Shown here: positions 47,049 to 55,316 of the stretch, piece after piece
Position numbering within the stretch: the stretch's first letter is position 1
Layout of the letters: every line of letters starts with the position of its first letter
Source: Bifidobacterium sp. ESL0690
GTDB taxonomy: Bacteria > Actinomycetota > Actinomycetes > Actinomycetales > Bifidobacteriaceae
Length of the DNA: 64,000 nt
Direction of reading: 5' to 3'
Assembly: GCF_029392315.1 (NCBI RefSeq)
Contig: NZ_CP113939.1
Location: forward strand, 806,001 to 870,000
Program-made: the position numbers and the translations under genes
Notes under the pieces: generated by a model
Told to the model about the DNA's origin: nothing
Seen by the model: only the letters and a program-made list of their open reading frames with translations
The model's database searches: none

Positions 47049-48041
47049 TCACTCCACGACGTTAAAGCGCTCGCCGTTGCAGAAGGCGTGAATCGAGCGT
47101 GCAAGCTGGCGTGAAAGATCACGATAGGCATCGTCCGCGCGCCAGGCGACATGCGGGGTGAGGATGGTGCCGGGAACCGAACGCAGCGGATCGTCGGGCG
47201 GCAGGGGTTCCTTGTCGTAGACGTCGATGGCGGCCTTGACGTCGCCGCGCTTGAGCCTGTTGACCAGCGCACCTTCCTCGATGAGCTCGGCGCGTGCCGT
47301 GTTGATGAAGTAGCTGCCTGGCTTGAGTCGGTCGAGGTCGGCAGCGGTCACGACCCTCTGCGTTTCCTCGTTCAGTGGCAGATGAAGACTCACGATATCC
47401 GAATGGGCTATAAGCTCTCCGATATCGTCAACAGGTGTCGTCCTCAGGGAGCGTGCGGTGGCGGCGTTGACGTGGGAGTTCCAGACCAGCGTATGCATGC
47501 CGAAACCGTCGGCGATGCGAGCGACGGTCTGGCCGATACCGCCGAAACCGATCAGTCCTATCGTCTTTTCCTTGAGCGACATGCCTTCGAGCCCGCTCCA
47601 ATTGCCCTCGCGGATGTTGTGGTCCATGGCGCCGACTGAGCGCGCAAGTTCGAGAATCAGCGCGAACGTATATTCCGCAACGGTTTCGTCGCCGTAATGG
47701 ACTGTGTTGCAAACACGGATACCCAGCTCGCGGGTGCGGTTGAGATCGATGAAATTGGCGACGCCGGTGCCACCGAAAACGAAGCAACGTACGTGGGTGC
47801 CGAGCTCCTCGAGCAGTCTGCCGGTGACGTGGAAGCCGATGACCACGACGATATCGGCGTTTTTGCAGCGTTCGAGGATGGTGTCGGGTTCGATGTTGAA
47901 ATCCTTGTACATCCGTACGCGCGCGACGTTGCGCAACATCCGCATGCTCGTGGCAATGGGCTGGTACATGGCCTCGAACATCGAGGGAATGACCACCAGC
48001 GGCAGTTCGGTGTGTTCGGATTGCGTTTCGATATACTCCAT
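47049..48041 (-). CDS. D-isomer-specific 2-hydroxyacid dehydrogenase
   Basis: 330 residues from ATG 48041. The NAD-binding domain has GFGGIGQTVARIADGFGM (about residues 160-177). The catalytic set is Arg in INTARAELI, a Glu in the following strand region and His in TPHVAW. The N-terminal half-domain contains VCNTVHYGDETVAEYTFALILEL, the family signature. It reduces a 2-keto acid to the D-2-hydroxy acid; the substrate (pyruvate, hydroxypyruvate, glyoxylate, phosphoglycerate) is not determined. It lacks the ACT domain of SerA. Not in an operon. Confidence 0.9.
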   Translation of the reverse strand: MEYIETQSEHTELPLVVIPSMFEAMYQPIATSMRMLRNVARVRMYKDFNIEPDTILERCKNADIVVVIGFHVTGRLLEELGTHVRCFVFGGTGVANFIDLNRTRELGIRVCNTVHYGDETVAEYTFALILELARSVGAMDHNIREGNWSGLEGMSLKEKTIGLIGFGGIGQTVARIADGFGMHTLVWNSHVNAATARSLRTTPVDDIGELIAHSDIVSLHLPLNEETQRVVTAADLDRLKPGSYFINTARAELIEEGALVNRLKRGDVKAAIDVYDKEPLPPDDPLRSVPGTILTPHVAWRADDAYRDLSRQLARSIHAFCNGERFNVVE

Positions 48042-48160
48042 ACCCCCAAGGATAATTCCGCCTCTGGCCTATGGAAACGAAGACTATCGCTTTACGAAAG
48101 ATGTCGTGGATGGATATCGCCGGGAGTTATGTCTGCTGTAGCAGTGCTTGGCTTTATGTA

Positions 48161-48364
48161 TTAATCGTCGAAGGAAAACAGTTTTTCGACGGTGGTGTCG
48201 AAGACGTGGGCGATGTCGAGCGCCAGCTTGAGTGAGGGGTTGTAGGCCCCTGCTTCCAGCCGGATAATGGTCTCGCGTCGCACACCGACGAGAGCGGCAA
48301 GTTCGGATTGTGTCATGCCGGCGTTTTGACGAACCTGCTTAAGGGTGGTGTTAAGCCTTGGCAT
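48161..48364 (-). CDS. XRE-family small transcriptional regulator
   Basis: 67 residues from ATG 48364. Almost all of the protein is a Cro/C1-type HTH: LKQVRQNAGMTQSELAALVGVRRETIIRLEAGAYNPSLKLALDIAHVF, ending with the short VEKLFSFDD typical of the YgzD/YvaO-like minimal regulators that travel with a membrane-protein gene. It overlaps that gene by 14 bp. A palindrome at 48890 upstream of the pair is the likely operator. Signal unknown. Confidence 0.9.
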   Translation of the reverse strand: MPRLNTTLKQVRQNAGMTQSELAALVGVRRETIIRLEAGAYNPSLKLALDIAHVFDTTVEKLFSFDD

Positions 48365-48845
48365 CGGCGGCCTTCAAGTCACGGCGTTCGAGGCAGAGAT
48401 AGCAGCCCAGTTGCAGTGTCTCCATCAAAGAGACAAGGAAAAGCAGAAGATAGACGTTGAAACGCAGCCAATTGTTTAAAACGAATTGGTTGATCATGGC
48501 GATGCAGATGAGTACTAAGAACAGGATGAAAATGGACATGGTGTTCGCCTGATTCTCGTGGAGCAGCGCACTTTCGTCCTTCAGTCTGTTTTCCGCCGAG
48601 TCGTTCAATCCCATGGTGAACATACCGTTTGGGCCGCGCGAAATGAGTTTGTTGAAGGCGACATCGATTCCTGTCAGAACGATGAAGCCAACCATGCAAA
48701 GAAAATGCTGCCAGATCCAAGTGTCGGGGAAGAACACCGAGGGAAGCGAAACAAGGGTGGCGAGCAACATGCAAACGAATTGCGCCTTGCGAATCTGGTT
48801 CAGCGACCAGCTTTTGGGATTGAAACGATGTGACGGCGTTGGCAT
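48351..48845 (-). CDS. Four-helix membrane protein paired with an XRE regulator
   Basis: 164 residues from ATG 48845 with AAAGGAACC upstream. Four hydrophobic segments: about 22-42 (FVCMLLATLVSLPSVFF), 47-65, 103-122 (MSIFILFLVLICIAMI) and 127-147, with a charged cytosolic middle (NDSAENRLKDESALLHENQ). No enzymatic motif. Stop and start overlap the regulator by 14 bp, so they are translated together. Such pairs are common in Firmicutes and bifidobacteria, with no settled function; I do not assign one. Confidence 0.8.
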   Translation of the reverse strand: MPTPSHRFNPKSWSLNQIRKAQFVCMLLATLVSLPSVFFPDTWIWQHFLCMVGFIVLTGIDVAFNKLISRGPNGMFTMGLNDSAENRLKDESALLHENQANTMSIFILFLVLICIAMINQFVLNNWLRFNVYLLLFLVSLMETLQLGCYLCLERRDLKAADAKA

Positions 48846-48889
48846 CTTGGTTCCTTTCCGTAATTACAGATTTTTCGTGGCTGTAAATG

Positions 48890-48909
48890 TAGTGATGTAT
48901 TTATCACTA
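48890..48909. promoter_or_regulatory. Palindromic operator candidate for the XRE regulator
   Basis: TAGTGAT-GTATTT-ATCACTA has perfect 7-bp arms, 45 bp before the membrane-protein start. A further ATCAC half-site with similar flank follows at 48921-48926. Confidence 0.55.
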
Positions 48910-49104
48910 TGTTGCAAATATATCACATTGTTGATTCGGTCTTGTCGGCGATTCAAGGCTTAGGCAAAGCGGAATGACGTGTGGCAATCGCGGGTCGTGA
49001 GAAACGAAGCATCGAAGGATTTCAAGTTCTCGCAGCACGAATATGATGAATATCGAGATTTGGTACGTAGCGCGAAGATACAGCAGCGAAAAGAGGTGTT
49101 GGCA

Positions 49105-50913
49105 ATGGTTGATGGGCAGCGAATGACGATTGCGGACGACGTGCGGACCAACGGGGCTACGCCGAATCCCTGGTGGGCCAACGCGGTGGTCTATCAGATC
49201 TACCCGCGCAGTTTCCAAGACAGCAATGGCGATGGTTTCGGCGACATTCAAGGGATTATTTCGCGGCTTGACTATCTGGCAGGTCTCGGCGTGGACGTGC
49301 TGTGGCTGAGTCCGGTCTACGTTTCGCCGCAGGTCGACAACGGTTACGATATCGCCGATTACCAGAACATCGACCCCAGATTCGGCACGATGGACGATAT
49401 GGACGAGCTGCTGAGAGAAGCTCACAAACGCGGGCTCAAGATCGTGATGGACCTCGTGGTCAACCACACTTCGGACGAGCACGCATGGTTCCGGGCCAGC
49501 CGTGACAAAAACGACGAGCATGCCGACTGGTATTGGTGGAGGCCGGCGCGCAAGGGGCACGAACCAGGCACGCCGGGCGCGGAGCCGAATAAGTGGGGCA
49601 GCTATTTCGGTGGGTCGGCGTGGACTTACGACCAGAAACGGGGTGAATACTATCTTCACCAGTATTCCGCCAAACAGCCCGACCTCAACTGGGAGAACCC
49701 CAAGGTGCGCAAGGCCATTTACAAGATGATGAACTGGTGGATGGATCGCGGCATCGACGGATTCCGCATGGACGTCATCGCCGAAATCTCCAAGCGCGTC
49801 GATTCCAACGGCAAACTGCCGGGCGAACAGGGCGGCCATATTCCAGACTTGCCGGCAAATCATGGCTATTCCACGCCGTTCCTGGCCTGTACCGACGGGC
49901 CGCGGCTCGACGAGTTCCTGCGCGAGATGCGGCACGCGGTTTTCGACGGGCGTGAAGGCTATATGACCGTGGGCGAAGCTCCGGGGATCCGCTTGAAACG
50001 CGACGGCTATATCACCGATCCGGTTCACGGTGAGCTCGATATGATGTTCCTGTTCAACCATGTGCTGTTCGATTGCAAGAACTACGACACATGGACGCCG
50101 GTGCCGTTCAAGGTCGACGGCCTGCGCAAAATCATGGCCAAGGAGCAGAAGGTGGTGAGCAAAGCCGGTTGGGCGAGCCTGTATTTCAGCAACCACGACC
50201 AACCGCGTGCGCTTTCGCGTTGGGGTGACGACAGCGAGGCGATGCGGGTCAAAAGCGCCAAGGCACTTGGATTGTTGCTTCACATGCACCGCGGAACTCC
50301 CTATATTTATGAGGGCGAAGAGCTGGGGATGACCAATGCCCACTTCACGCAGCTCGAGCAATACCGCGACATCCAATCGCTTAATATCTACAAGGAACGC
50401 GTCGACGAGCAGCATCGGGTTTCTCCCGAGGAAATGATGGACGTGCTGGCCAAGCGCAGCCGCGACAACGCGCGTACGCCGATGCAGTGGGATGGCGGCA
50501 AATATGCCGGTTTTACGGCAGCGGATGCTTCGGTTGAACCGTGGATTGCCGTCAACCCGAACCATGATGTCATCAACGCTGAGGCGGAAGTGGGCGATCC
50601 GGATTCTGTGTATTCGTTTTATAAGAGGCTTATCGAGCTGCGGCACACCAATGCTGTGGTCGCCGCTGGAGACTGGAAGCTGGTCGATGCTCATGACGAG
50701 CATGTCTACGCTTTCACTCGTTCGTTGGGTGGCGAGAAGTTGTTGGTGGCAGTGAACTGTTCTGGTCAGACCGTTCCGATTCCGCGTCAGGCGGCCAAGT
50801 TGCTGGCGTCGAGCGGGAAGCTTGATGAGGGTCGGTTACTGATTTCTGTCACTGGTTCGCTGCCCGTGAATGGTCAGCTTGGACCGTGGGAAGGTTTTGT
50901 ATATTATGTATAG
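49105..50913 (+). CDS. GH13 alpha-glucosidase (oligo-1,6-glucosidase type)
   Basis: 602 residues from ATG 49105, chosen because GAGGTG lies just upstream; the longer same-phase frame starting at 48979 is not needed. Barrel motifs are intact: DLVVNHTSDEH (region I), GFRMDVIAEI with nucleophile Asp223, TVGEAP with acid/base Glu291 and SNHDQPR with Asp365. DIQGIISRLDYLAGLGVDVLWLSPVY is the usual start of the subfamily hydrolysing isomaltose, sucrose, trehalulose and similar short alpha-glucosides. No signal peptide. It is not next to a transporter. The C-terminal stop overlaps a candidate operator of the next locus. Confidence 0.94.
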   Translation: MVDGQRMTIADDVRTNGATPNPWWANAVVYQIYPRSFQDSNGDGFGDIQGIISRLDYLAGLGVDVLWLSPVYVSPQVDNGYDIADYQNIDPRFGTMDDMDELLREAHKRGLKIVMDLVVNHTSDEHAWFRASRDKNDEHADWYWWRPARKGHEPGTPGAEPNKWGSYFGGSAWTYDQKRGEYYLHQYSAKQPDLNWENPKVRKAIYKMMNWWMDRGIDGFRMDVIAEISKRVDSNGKLPGEQGGHIPDLPANHGYSTPFLACTDGPRLDEFLREMRHAVFDGREGYMTVGEAPGIRLKRDGYITDPVHGELDMMFLFNHVLFDCKNYDTWTPVPFKVDGLRKIMAKEQKVVSKAGWASLYFSNHDQPRALSRWGDDSEAMRVKSAKALGLLLHMHRGTPYIYEGEELGMTNAHFTQLEQYRDIQSLNIYKERVDEQHRVSPEEMMDVLAKRSRDNARTPMQWDGGKYAGFTAADASVEPWIAVNPNHDVINAEAEVGDPDSVYSFYKRLIELRHTNAVVAAGDWKLVDAHDEHVYAFTRSLGGEKLLVAVNCSGQTVPIPRQAAKLLASSGKLDEGRLLISVTGSLPVNGQLGPWEGFVYYV

Positions 50914-50925
50914 CATAAATGCTAT
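50910..50925. promoter_or_regulatory. Secondary operator candidate of the RHH-PIN locus
   Basis: ATAGCAT-AA-ATGCTAT is a perfect palindrome with 7-bp arms overlapping the alpha-glucosidase stop codon. It uses the same ATAGCAT half-site as the main operator about 87 bp downstream. Confidence 0.5.
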
Positions 50926-50976
50926 TGATAGCTGAAACCTTTTAAAAATCAGGTATGATAATGCTGTTGTTTCGTT

Positions 50977-51020
50977 TTGACTTTCATTATGCTATACAAT
51001 ATAATATATTGTATAGCATA
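50977..51020 (+). promoter_or_regulatory. Promoter with 33-bp palindromic operator of the RHH-PIN locus
   Basis: TTGACT (50977-50982), a 17-bp spacer and a perfect TATAAT (51000-51005). The -10 lies at the centre of an exact palindrome: 16-bp arms 50988-51003 and 51005-51020 (TATGCTATACAATATA) around one base. A bound antitoxin would close the promoter. Confidence 0.75.
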
Positions 51021-51051
51021 TAGAGTTATGAATTCGCGGTAAGGAGAAACC

Positions 51052-51417
51052 ATGTCGATGGTGCAGATGAACGTTCGTATCGATGCCGACTTGAAAGACG
51101 AGGTCGACGAGATACTGAAGCGTATTGGCAAGACTCCGAGTTCCGTGATCCGCGAGCTGTGGGACTACATCCAGGATTCTGGCGAGATTCCCGATTTGGA
51201 AACGGCTCGCGAGAAAAAGGATCAGGAGCTCGAAAAACGAAAGAAACTTGAGAAGATCGACAATATGAGCGGAATAGTCCCGCGAACTTTGAGCGATATG
51301 GGACTTATCGGGCGTGGCGATGATCCGTTCAAGTCGATGTCTGCAAAGGAACTTCATGATTATGCGGACGAACAACGGTATGAGGATTACATTCAAGAAA
51401 GCGTGGCAGTACGATGA
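51052..51417 (+). CDS. RHH (RelB/DinJ-type) antitoxin
   Basis: 121 residues from ATG 51052 with AAGGAG upstream. Residues 1-45 are a ribbon-helix-helix domain (MVQMNVRIDADLKDEVDEILKRIGKTPSSVIRELWDYI). The remainder is charged and probably disordered until it wraps the toxin. It would both bind DNA at the palindrome upstream and neutralise the PIN protein. Four-base overlap (ATGA) with the toxin gene. RHH proteins paired with PIN toxins are known, although DinJ-like antitoxins are more often paired with YafQ/RelE. Confidence 0.85.
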   Translation: MSMVQMNVRIDADLKDEVDEILKRIGKTPSSVIRELWDYIQDSGEIPDLETAREKKDQELEKRKKLEKIDNMSGIVPRTLSDMGLIGRGDDPFKSMSAKELHDYADEQRYEDYIQESVAVR

Positions 51418-51908
51418 AGGAAAGCAAACGCAATATTGTATTTGATACCAATATCCTTATCGATATCGTTATGCATCGTTCATTGCGGGAGTCCGCAGCG
51501 TTAAAGCTCATGGACGTATGTGCCAATCAGACTTTAAATCCTATGTGCGTGGCATTGTCGCTCAAAGATGTTGATTACATTGTGAAAGTGAACACCAAAC
51601 GGGATTTCAAAGATGCCATGGCAGGCGTTGAGCAGGCCACGGTGCAGCAGCTTGTTGCTCAGGTTGGCTGGAACAGTGTTGAATCAATCATGGAGGTTTG
51701 TGAGGTCGTTGCTGTTGATGGTCAAGTTTGCAAAAATGCGCTGAAATTGCGTTCTGCACATCCTGATTATGAGGACGACCTCATTATCGCCGCGTCGCGC
51801 CAGGCTAATGCCGACATGGTGGTGACCGGCGACCAGGATTTGATCAAGCATTTTCCGGATTTGTGCGTCAGCGTCGAGGATGCGCTGAAACAGATTGAAG
51901 AAGACTGA
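51414..51908 (+). CDS. PIN-domain ribonuclease toxin
   Basis: 164 residues from ATG 51414, overlapping the antitoxin by 4 bp. The acidic PIN active site is present: Asp11 in VFDTNILID, Glu in the central helix region, Asp in YEDDLIIAASRQANADMVVTGDQDL. Family members cleave RNA when free of antitoxin. This subgroup is common in bifidobacteria and lactobacilli next to RelB-like genes. The codon usage is less GC-biased than the pncA-recQ genes downstream, which fits a mobile module. Confidence 0.88.
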   Translation: MKESKRNIVFDTNILIDIVMHRSLRESAALKLMDVCANQTLNPMCVALSLKDVDYIVKVNTKRDFKDAMAGVEQATVQQLVAQVGWNSVESIMEVCEVVAVDGQVCKNALKLRSAHPDYEDDLIIAASRQANADMVVTGDQDLIKHFPDLCVSVEDALKQIEED

Positions 51909-52025
51909 TCGTCTGAGGTTCGAGTTGAGTGGGTTCGCGCTCGGCGATTTAAGCGGTGCAACCTTTGTAGAGTTGGTTTTGGGATTCGACAAATCGTTCG
52001 GATTCAAGTAGTGGCAGGAGTCGAT

Positions 52026-52649
52026 ATGGCAGGCAAGGCATTGATTATCGTGGACGTGCAGCCCACGTTCTGCGAAGGCGGGGAGCTTGGCGTCGAAGGC
52101 GGTACGGCTGTGGCCGACCGCATCGCCGAGTATGTGAAGGCGCATGGTGATGAGTACGCCTATATCGCCACCACGCAGGATTGGCATATCGAACCGGGTT
52201 CGCATTTCTCCGATCATCCCGATTTCGTCGATTCGTGGCCGAAGCACGGTGTTGCTGGCACGCCGAATGCTGAGCTGATGCCGCAGATTGCAGCGCTGAA
52301 TCTCAAGCATCATTTCAAGAAGGGCCAGTATGCTTCGGCGTATTCCGGCTTCGAAGGTATCGAAGACAATACCGATCGCGTACAGACCCGCGAGGAATTT
52401 GCCCAGATGCAGAAGGACGGCAAGACCTTGGCCCAAGGGCTGAAGGATGTCGGTGTCGATCATGTCGATGTGGTCGGTCTGGCCGAATCGCATTGCGTCA
52501 AGGAAACCGCGCTTGACGCTAAGAAGCTGGGATATTCCGTTACCGTTTTTGAAGACATGACCGAACCAGTCAGTGAGGATCAGGGTGTGAGCGCTCGTAA
52601 GCAAATGAACGAAGCCGGCATCGAGCTGAAGAACGGACTGGGTGACTGA
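52026..52649 (+). CDS. pncA: Nicotinamidase / isochorismatase-family amidase
   Basis: 207 residues from ATG 52026 with CAGGAG upstream (a GTG five codons earlier is weaker). It converts nicotinamide to nicotinate in NAD salvage. Catalytic Asp10 (IVDVQPTFCEGG), the metal-binding QDWHIEPGSHF, the active-site Lys in FKKGQYASAYSGF and Cys in GLAESHCVKETALDA form the known triad and metal site. ESHC stands where TDYC is most common. The stop overlaps the recQ start (TGATG), so the two are co-translated. Confidence 0.9.
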   Translation: MAGKALIIVDVQPTFCEGGELGVEGGTAVADRIAEYVKAHGDEYAYIATTQDWHIEPGSHFSDHPDFVDSWPKHGVAGTPNAELMPQIAALNLKHHFKKGQYASAYSGFEGIEDNTDRVQTREEFAQMQKDGKTLAQGLKDVGVDHVDVVGLAESHCVKETALDAKKLGYSVTVFEDMTEPVSEDQGVSARKQMNEAGIELKNGLGD

Positions 52650-54640
52650 TGCCTGCATTGACCTTTTCCTCGTCATCGGCCCAGACTGAGTCTGTATCGT
52701 CTGGGTCTTCCAGCGGTGCGCTCGCAGCCCTGAAGCAGTATTTTGGCTACGATTCGTTCCGCGAAGGGCAGGAGGATCTGGTCAATGCCATTCTTGCCGG
52801 TCATGACGTGCTGGGAGTGATGCCGACCGGCGCTGGCAAATCCATTTGTTATCAGGTGCCGGCCACCATGCTGCCGGGGCTGACCATTGTCATCTCCCCG
52901 TTGATCTCATTGATGCGCGATCAGGTGGATGCTTTGAATGATGCAGGTATCAAGGCTGCGTTCATCAACACCACGCAGGAAAGTGACGAGCAATCCATGG
53001 TCTTCGCCCAAGCTCGACGTGGCGATGTGAAAATGCTCTACGTCGCTCCCGAACGCCTGGAAACCGAACGATTTCGCAGCTTCGCTTCGCAGGTCAAGAT
53101 TTCCCTGATTACCGTTGATGAGGCACACTGTGTTTCGCAATGGGGGCAGGATTTCCGTTCGTCGTATCTAGGTATCGGAGAGTTCATTGACAGTCTTCCG
53201 GTACGGCCGACCGTTGCGGCGTTCACGGCGACCGCGACCGAAAAAGTGCGTCGCGATATTGTACGTCTGCTGCGCTTGAAGACTCCGAAAGTCACGGTTA
53301 CCGGTTTCGACCGGCCCAACCTCTATTTTGATATCATCAATATGCCGACGAAACGCAAGAACGTATGGATTACGGAATATGCGGCCAACCATCCCGACGA
53401 ATCCGGCATCGTCTATTGTGCCACCCGCAAGGAGACCGAGTCGCTTGCCAACGAGCTGAACCGGCATGGCATCGGTGCCGCAGCCTATCACGGCGGCATG
53501 TCCGCCGAGGCTCGCGACAAGGCGCAACGTGATTTCGTCACCGATCAGGTGCCGGTGGTTGTGGCCACCAACGCCTTCGGCATGGGCATTGACAAGTCCA
53601 ACGTCCGCTACGTCATCCATCACAATATGCCGGAAAGCATCGAGGCTTACTATCAGGAGGCCGGTCGAGCTGGGCGAGACGGCGAACCCGGACGTTGCAC
53701 GTTGCTCTGGAACGAATCGGACATCGTCACCCGCCGCAGGCTTCTGGACATGGATTCCGACAACGACCGGATGAGTCCAGAGGAACAGGAAATCGTTCGC
53801 CAAAGTCATCGGCGTCTGTTGAATGCCATGATCGGCTATTGCCGCACGACCGAATGTCTGCACCGCTATATCATGCGGTATTTCGCCGATCCCAATGGTG
53901 TCAATCCTACGGAAAACAGTCAACCGCAAGAAGACCCGACAAACGGTGAAATCTATAAATGCGGCAACTGCGCCAATTGCGAAAGCACGTTTGAGACCAT
54001 CGACGTCTCCGACGTGGCTCGGGCCGTCAGCCGTTGTGTTCACGACATCAATCAAAGCTTCGGCATGGGCAAAATCGTCTCTGTATTGCGAGGCTCGAAA
54101 GCACAGGACTTGATTAACCGACACCTTGATCGCGTGCCAAGTTACGGTGCGTTGCACGATGTGCCGGATGCCAGGATTCGTGATGTCATCAACCAGATGG
54201 CAACCGACGGCTATCTCTTCGTTTCTGAAGGCAGACTGCCGATCGTTCGTTTCGGCGCGCGTGCAGGGGAGACGGTCAAGCCTGATTTTCACTATGAAAT
54301 CAAACGTATCCAGCGCAAGAAGCCTGTGGGGGCAACGTCGGGTTCCGCTTTCGGCTCTTACGATGCCGACTCTGATATGCGTGCAGGGGTTTCTTCAGCC
54401 GGGGATTATGAAGTCACCGACGAAGACGAGGCACTCTTCCAGAAATTCCGCGAGCTGCGGCGTACCATCGCCCAGGAAATCGGCAAGCCGCCCTACATTG
54501 TCTTCTCCGATAAGACCCTACGCGACATGGCCCGTATCAAGCCGGTCACCGACGCCCAGTTCCTCGCGGTCAACGGCGTGGGCGAAAACAAGCTGCATCT
54601 CTACGGCCCTCGTTTTATGGATGTGGTGCGTGCGCAGTAG
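52649..54640 (+). CDS. recQ: ATP-dependent DNA helicase RecQ
   Basis: 663 residues from ATG 52649, overlapping pncA by one base. Walker A MPTGAGKS (about 57-64), DEAH box VDEAHCVSQWGQDFR and motif VI YYQEAGRAGRDGEPG. The zinc site is formed by Cys in RTTECLHRYIM and CGNCANC. Winged-helix (RQC) and HRDC domains follow (about 420-510 and 590-663). A 3'-5' helicase acting in recombination and fork repair. The aromatic-rich loop reads SQWGQDFRSS, with Gln and Ser where E. coli has His and Pro. The first 30 residues are a Ser-rich extension. Confidence 0.95.
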   Translation: MPALTFSSSSAQTESVSSGSSSGALAALKQYFGYDSFREGQEDLVNAILAGHDVLGVMPTGAGKSICYQVPATMLPGLTIVISPLISLMRDQVDALNDAGIKAAFINTTQESDEQSMVFAQARRGDVKMLYVAPERLETERFRSFASQVKISLITVDEAHCVSQWGQDFRSSYLGIGEFIDSLPVRPTVAAFTATATEKVRRDIVRLLRLKTPKVTVTGFDRPNLYFDIINMPTKRKNVWITEYAANHPDESGIVYCATRKETESLANELNRHGIGAAAYHGGMSAEARDKAQRDFVTDQVPVVVATNAFGMGIDKSNVRYVIHHNMPESIEAYYQEAGRAGRDGEPGRCTLLWNESDIVTRRRLLDMDSDNDRMSPEEQEIVRQSHRRLLNAMIGYCRTTECLHRYIMRYFADPNGVNPTENSQPQEDPTNGEIYKCGNCANCESTFETIDVSDVARAVSRCVHDINQSFGMGKIVSVLRGSKAQDLINRHLDRVPSYGALHDVPDARIRDVINQMATDGYLFVSEGRLPIVRFGARAGETVKPDFHYEIKRIQRKKPVGATSGSAFGSYDADSDMRAGVSSAGDYEVTDEDEALFQKFRELRRTIAQEIGKPPYIVFSDKTLRDMARIKPVTDAQFLAVNGVGENKLHLYGPRFMDVVRAQ

Positions 54641-54716
54641 CAAACGGAAGCGAACGGCCTAAACGATAAATCTATTAAGGGCTAATAAGGGCCATCGGCC
54701 GAAGAAATGAGAAGTA

Positions 54717-55190
54717 ATGACTAACAGCCATTCTGAATCAGACGATATAGCGAGCAGGCAAGACGATATCGTTGATTTGGCAAGCCTCGAACGTGATGAG
54801 TACGGCTTTCCCGGCCCTATGCGGGATAGCTTGGTTGAGGCGATTCTTGAGGGGCGTAAAACGAGGACGACCTCGTTGCTTGTCGAATACCAGCACGACC
54901 GTGAGCCGTTGCCGCAGGTCGGAAAGCTCGCTGTGGTGGTTGATTCCGAAGACAAGCCGGTATGTGTGACCCGGCTGATGGAAGTCACGGTCTGCAAAAT
55001 AAGCGACATTACTGATGAACATGCCCGTGGCGAAGGCGAAGGCTACGGCGATGTGGCGGGCTGGCGCAAGGCGCATGAGCAATTTTGGGAAAGCGACGAA
55101 TTCCGGGAAGAAATAGGTGACCCCAATTTCAAGATTAATGACGATACCGAGGTCGTCTGTGAACGCTTCAGTGTGGTCAAACGACTTTGA
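54717..55190 (+). CDS. ASCH-domain protein
   Basis: 157 residues from ATG 54717 with GAGAAG upstream. The ASCH fold, a PUA-related beta barrel suspected of RNA binding or nucleoside-related hydrolysis, is indicated by FPGPMRDSLVEAILEGRKTRTTSLL at the start of the domain, VVVDSEDKPVCVTRLMEVTV in the middle and GYGDVAGWRKAHEQFW near the end. An acidic N-terminal 25 residues precede it. No operon partner is evident, although recQ lies 76 bp upstream in the same direction. Biological role unknown. Confidence 0.8.
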   Translation: MTNSHSESDDIASRQDDIVDLASLERDEYGFPGPMRDSLVEAILEGRKTRTTSLLVEYQHDREPLPQVGKLAVVVDSEDKPVCVTRLMEVTVCKISDITDEHARGEGEGYGDVAGWRKAHEQFWESDEFREEIGDPNFKINDDTEVVCERFSVVKRL

Positions 55191-55316
55191 ACCGATAGTG
55201 GCCGCATCATGATTGACGTAACCGAGTCCCAGTTGGTAGGAGGTAGCGCTGCCCAAGGCTCGCGATATGGTGGACGCCGGATTTAGTGTATAGCAGTGTC
55301 CACTGGATAGAGACTC

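Noticed and set aside
48979..49104. 42-residue N-terminal extension of the GH13 enzyme
   Set aside because: ATG 49105 has a good ribosome site and matches the normal family start.
55209..55286. Possible 25-residue gene starting ATG ATT GAC
   Set aside because: No ribosome site, no hydrophobic or conserved pattern; likely chance.
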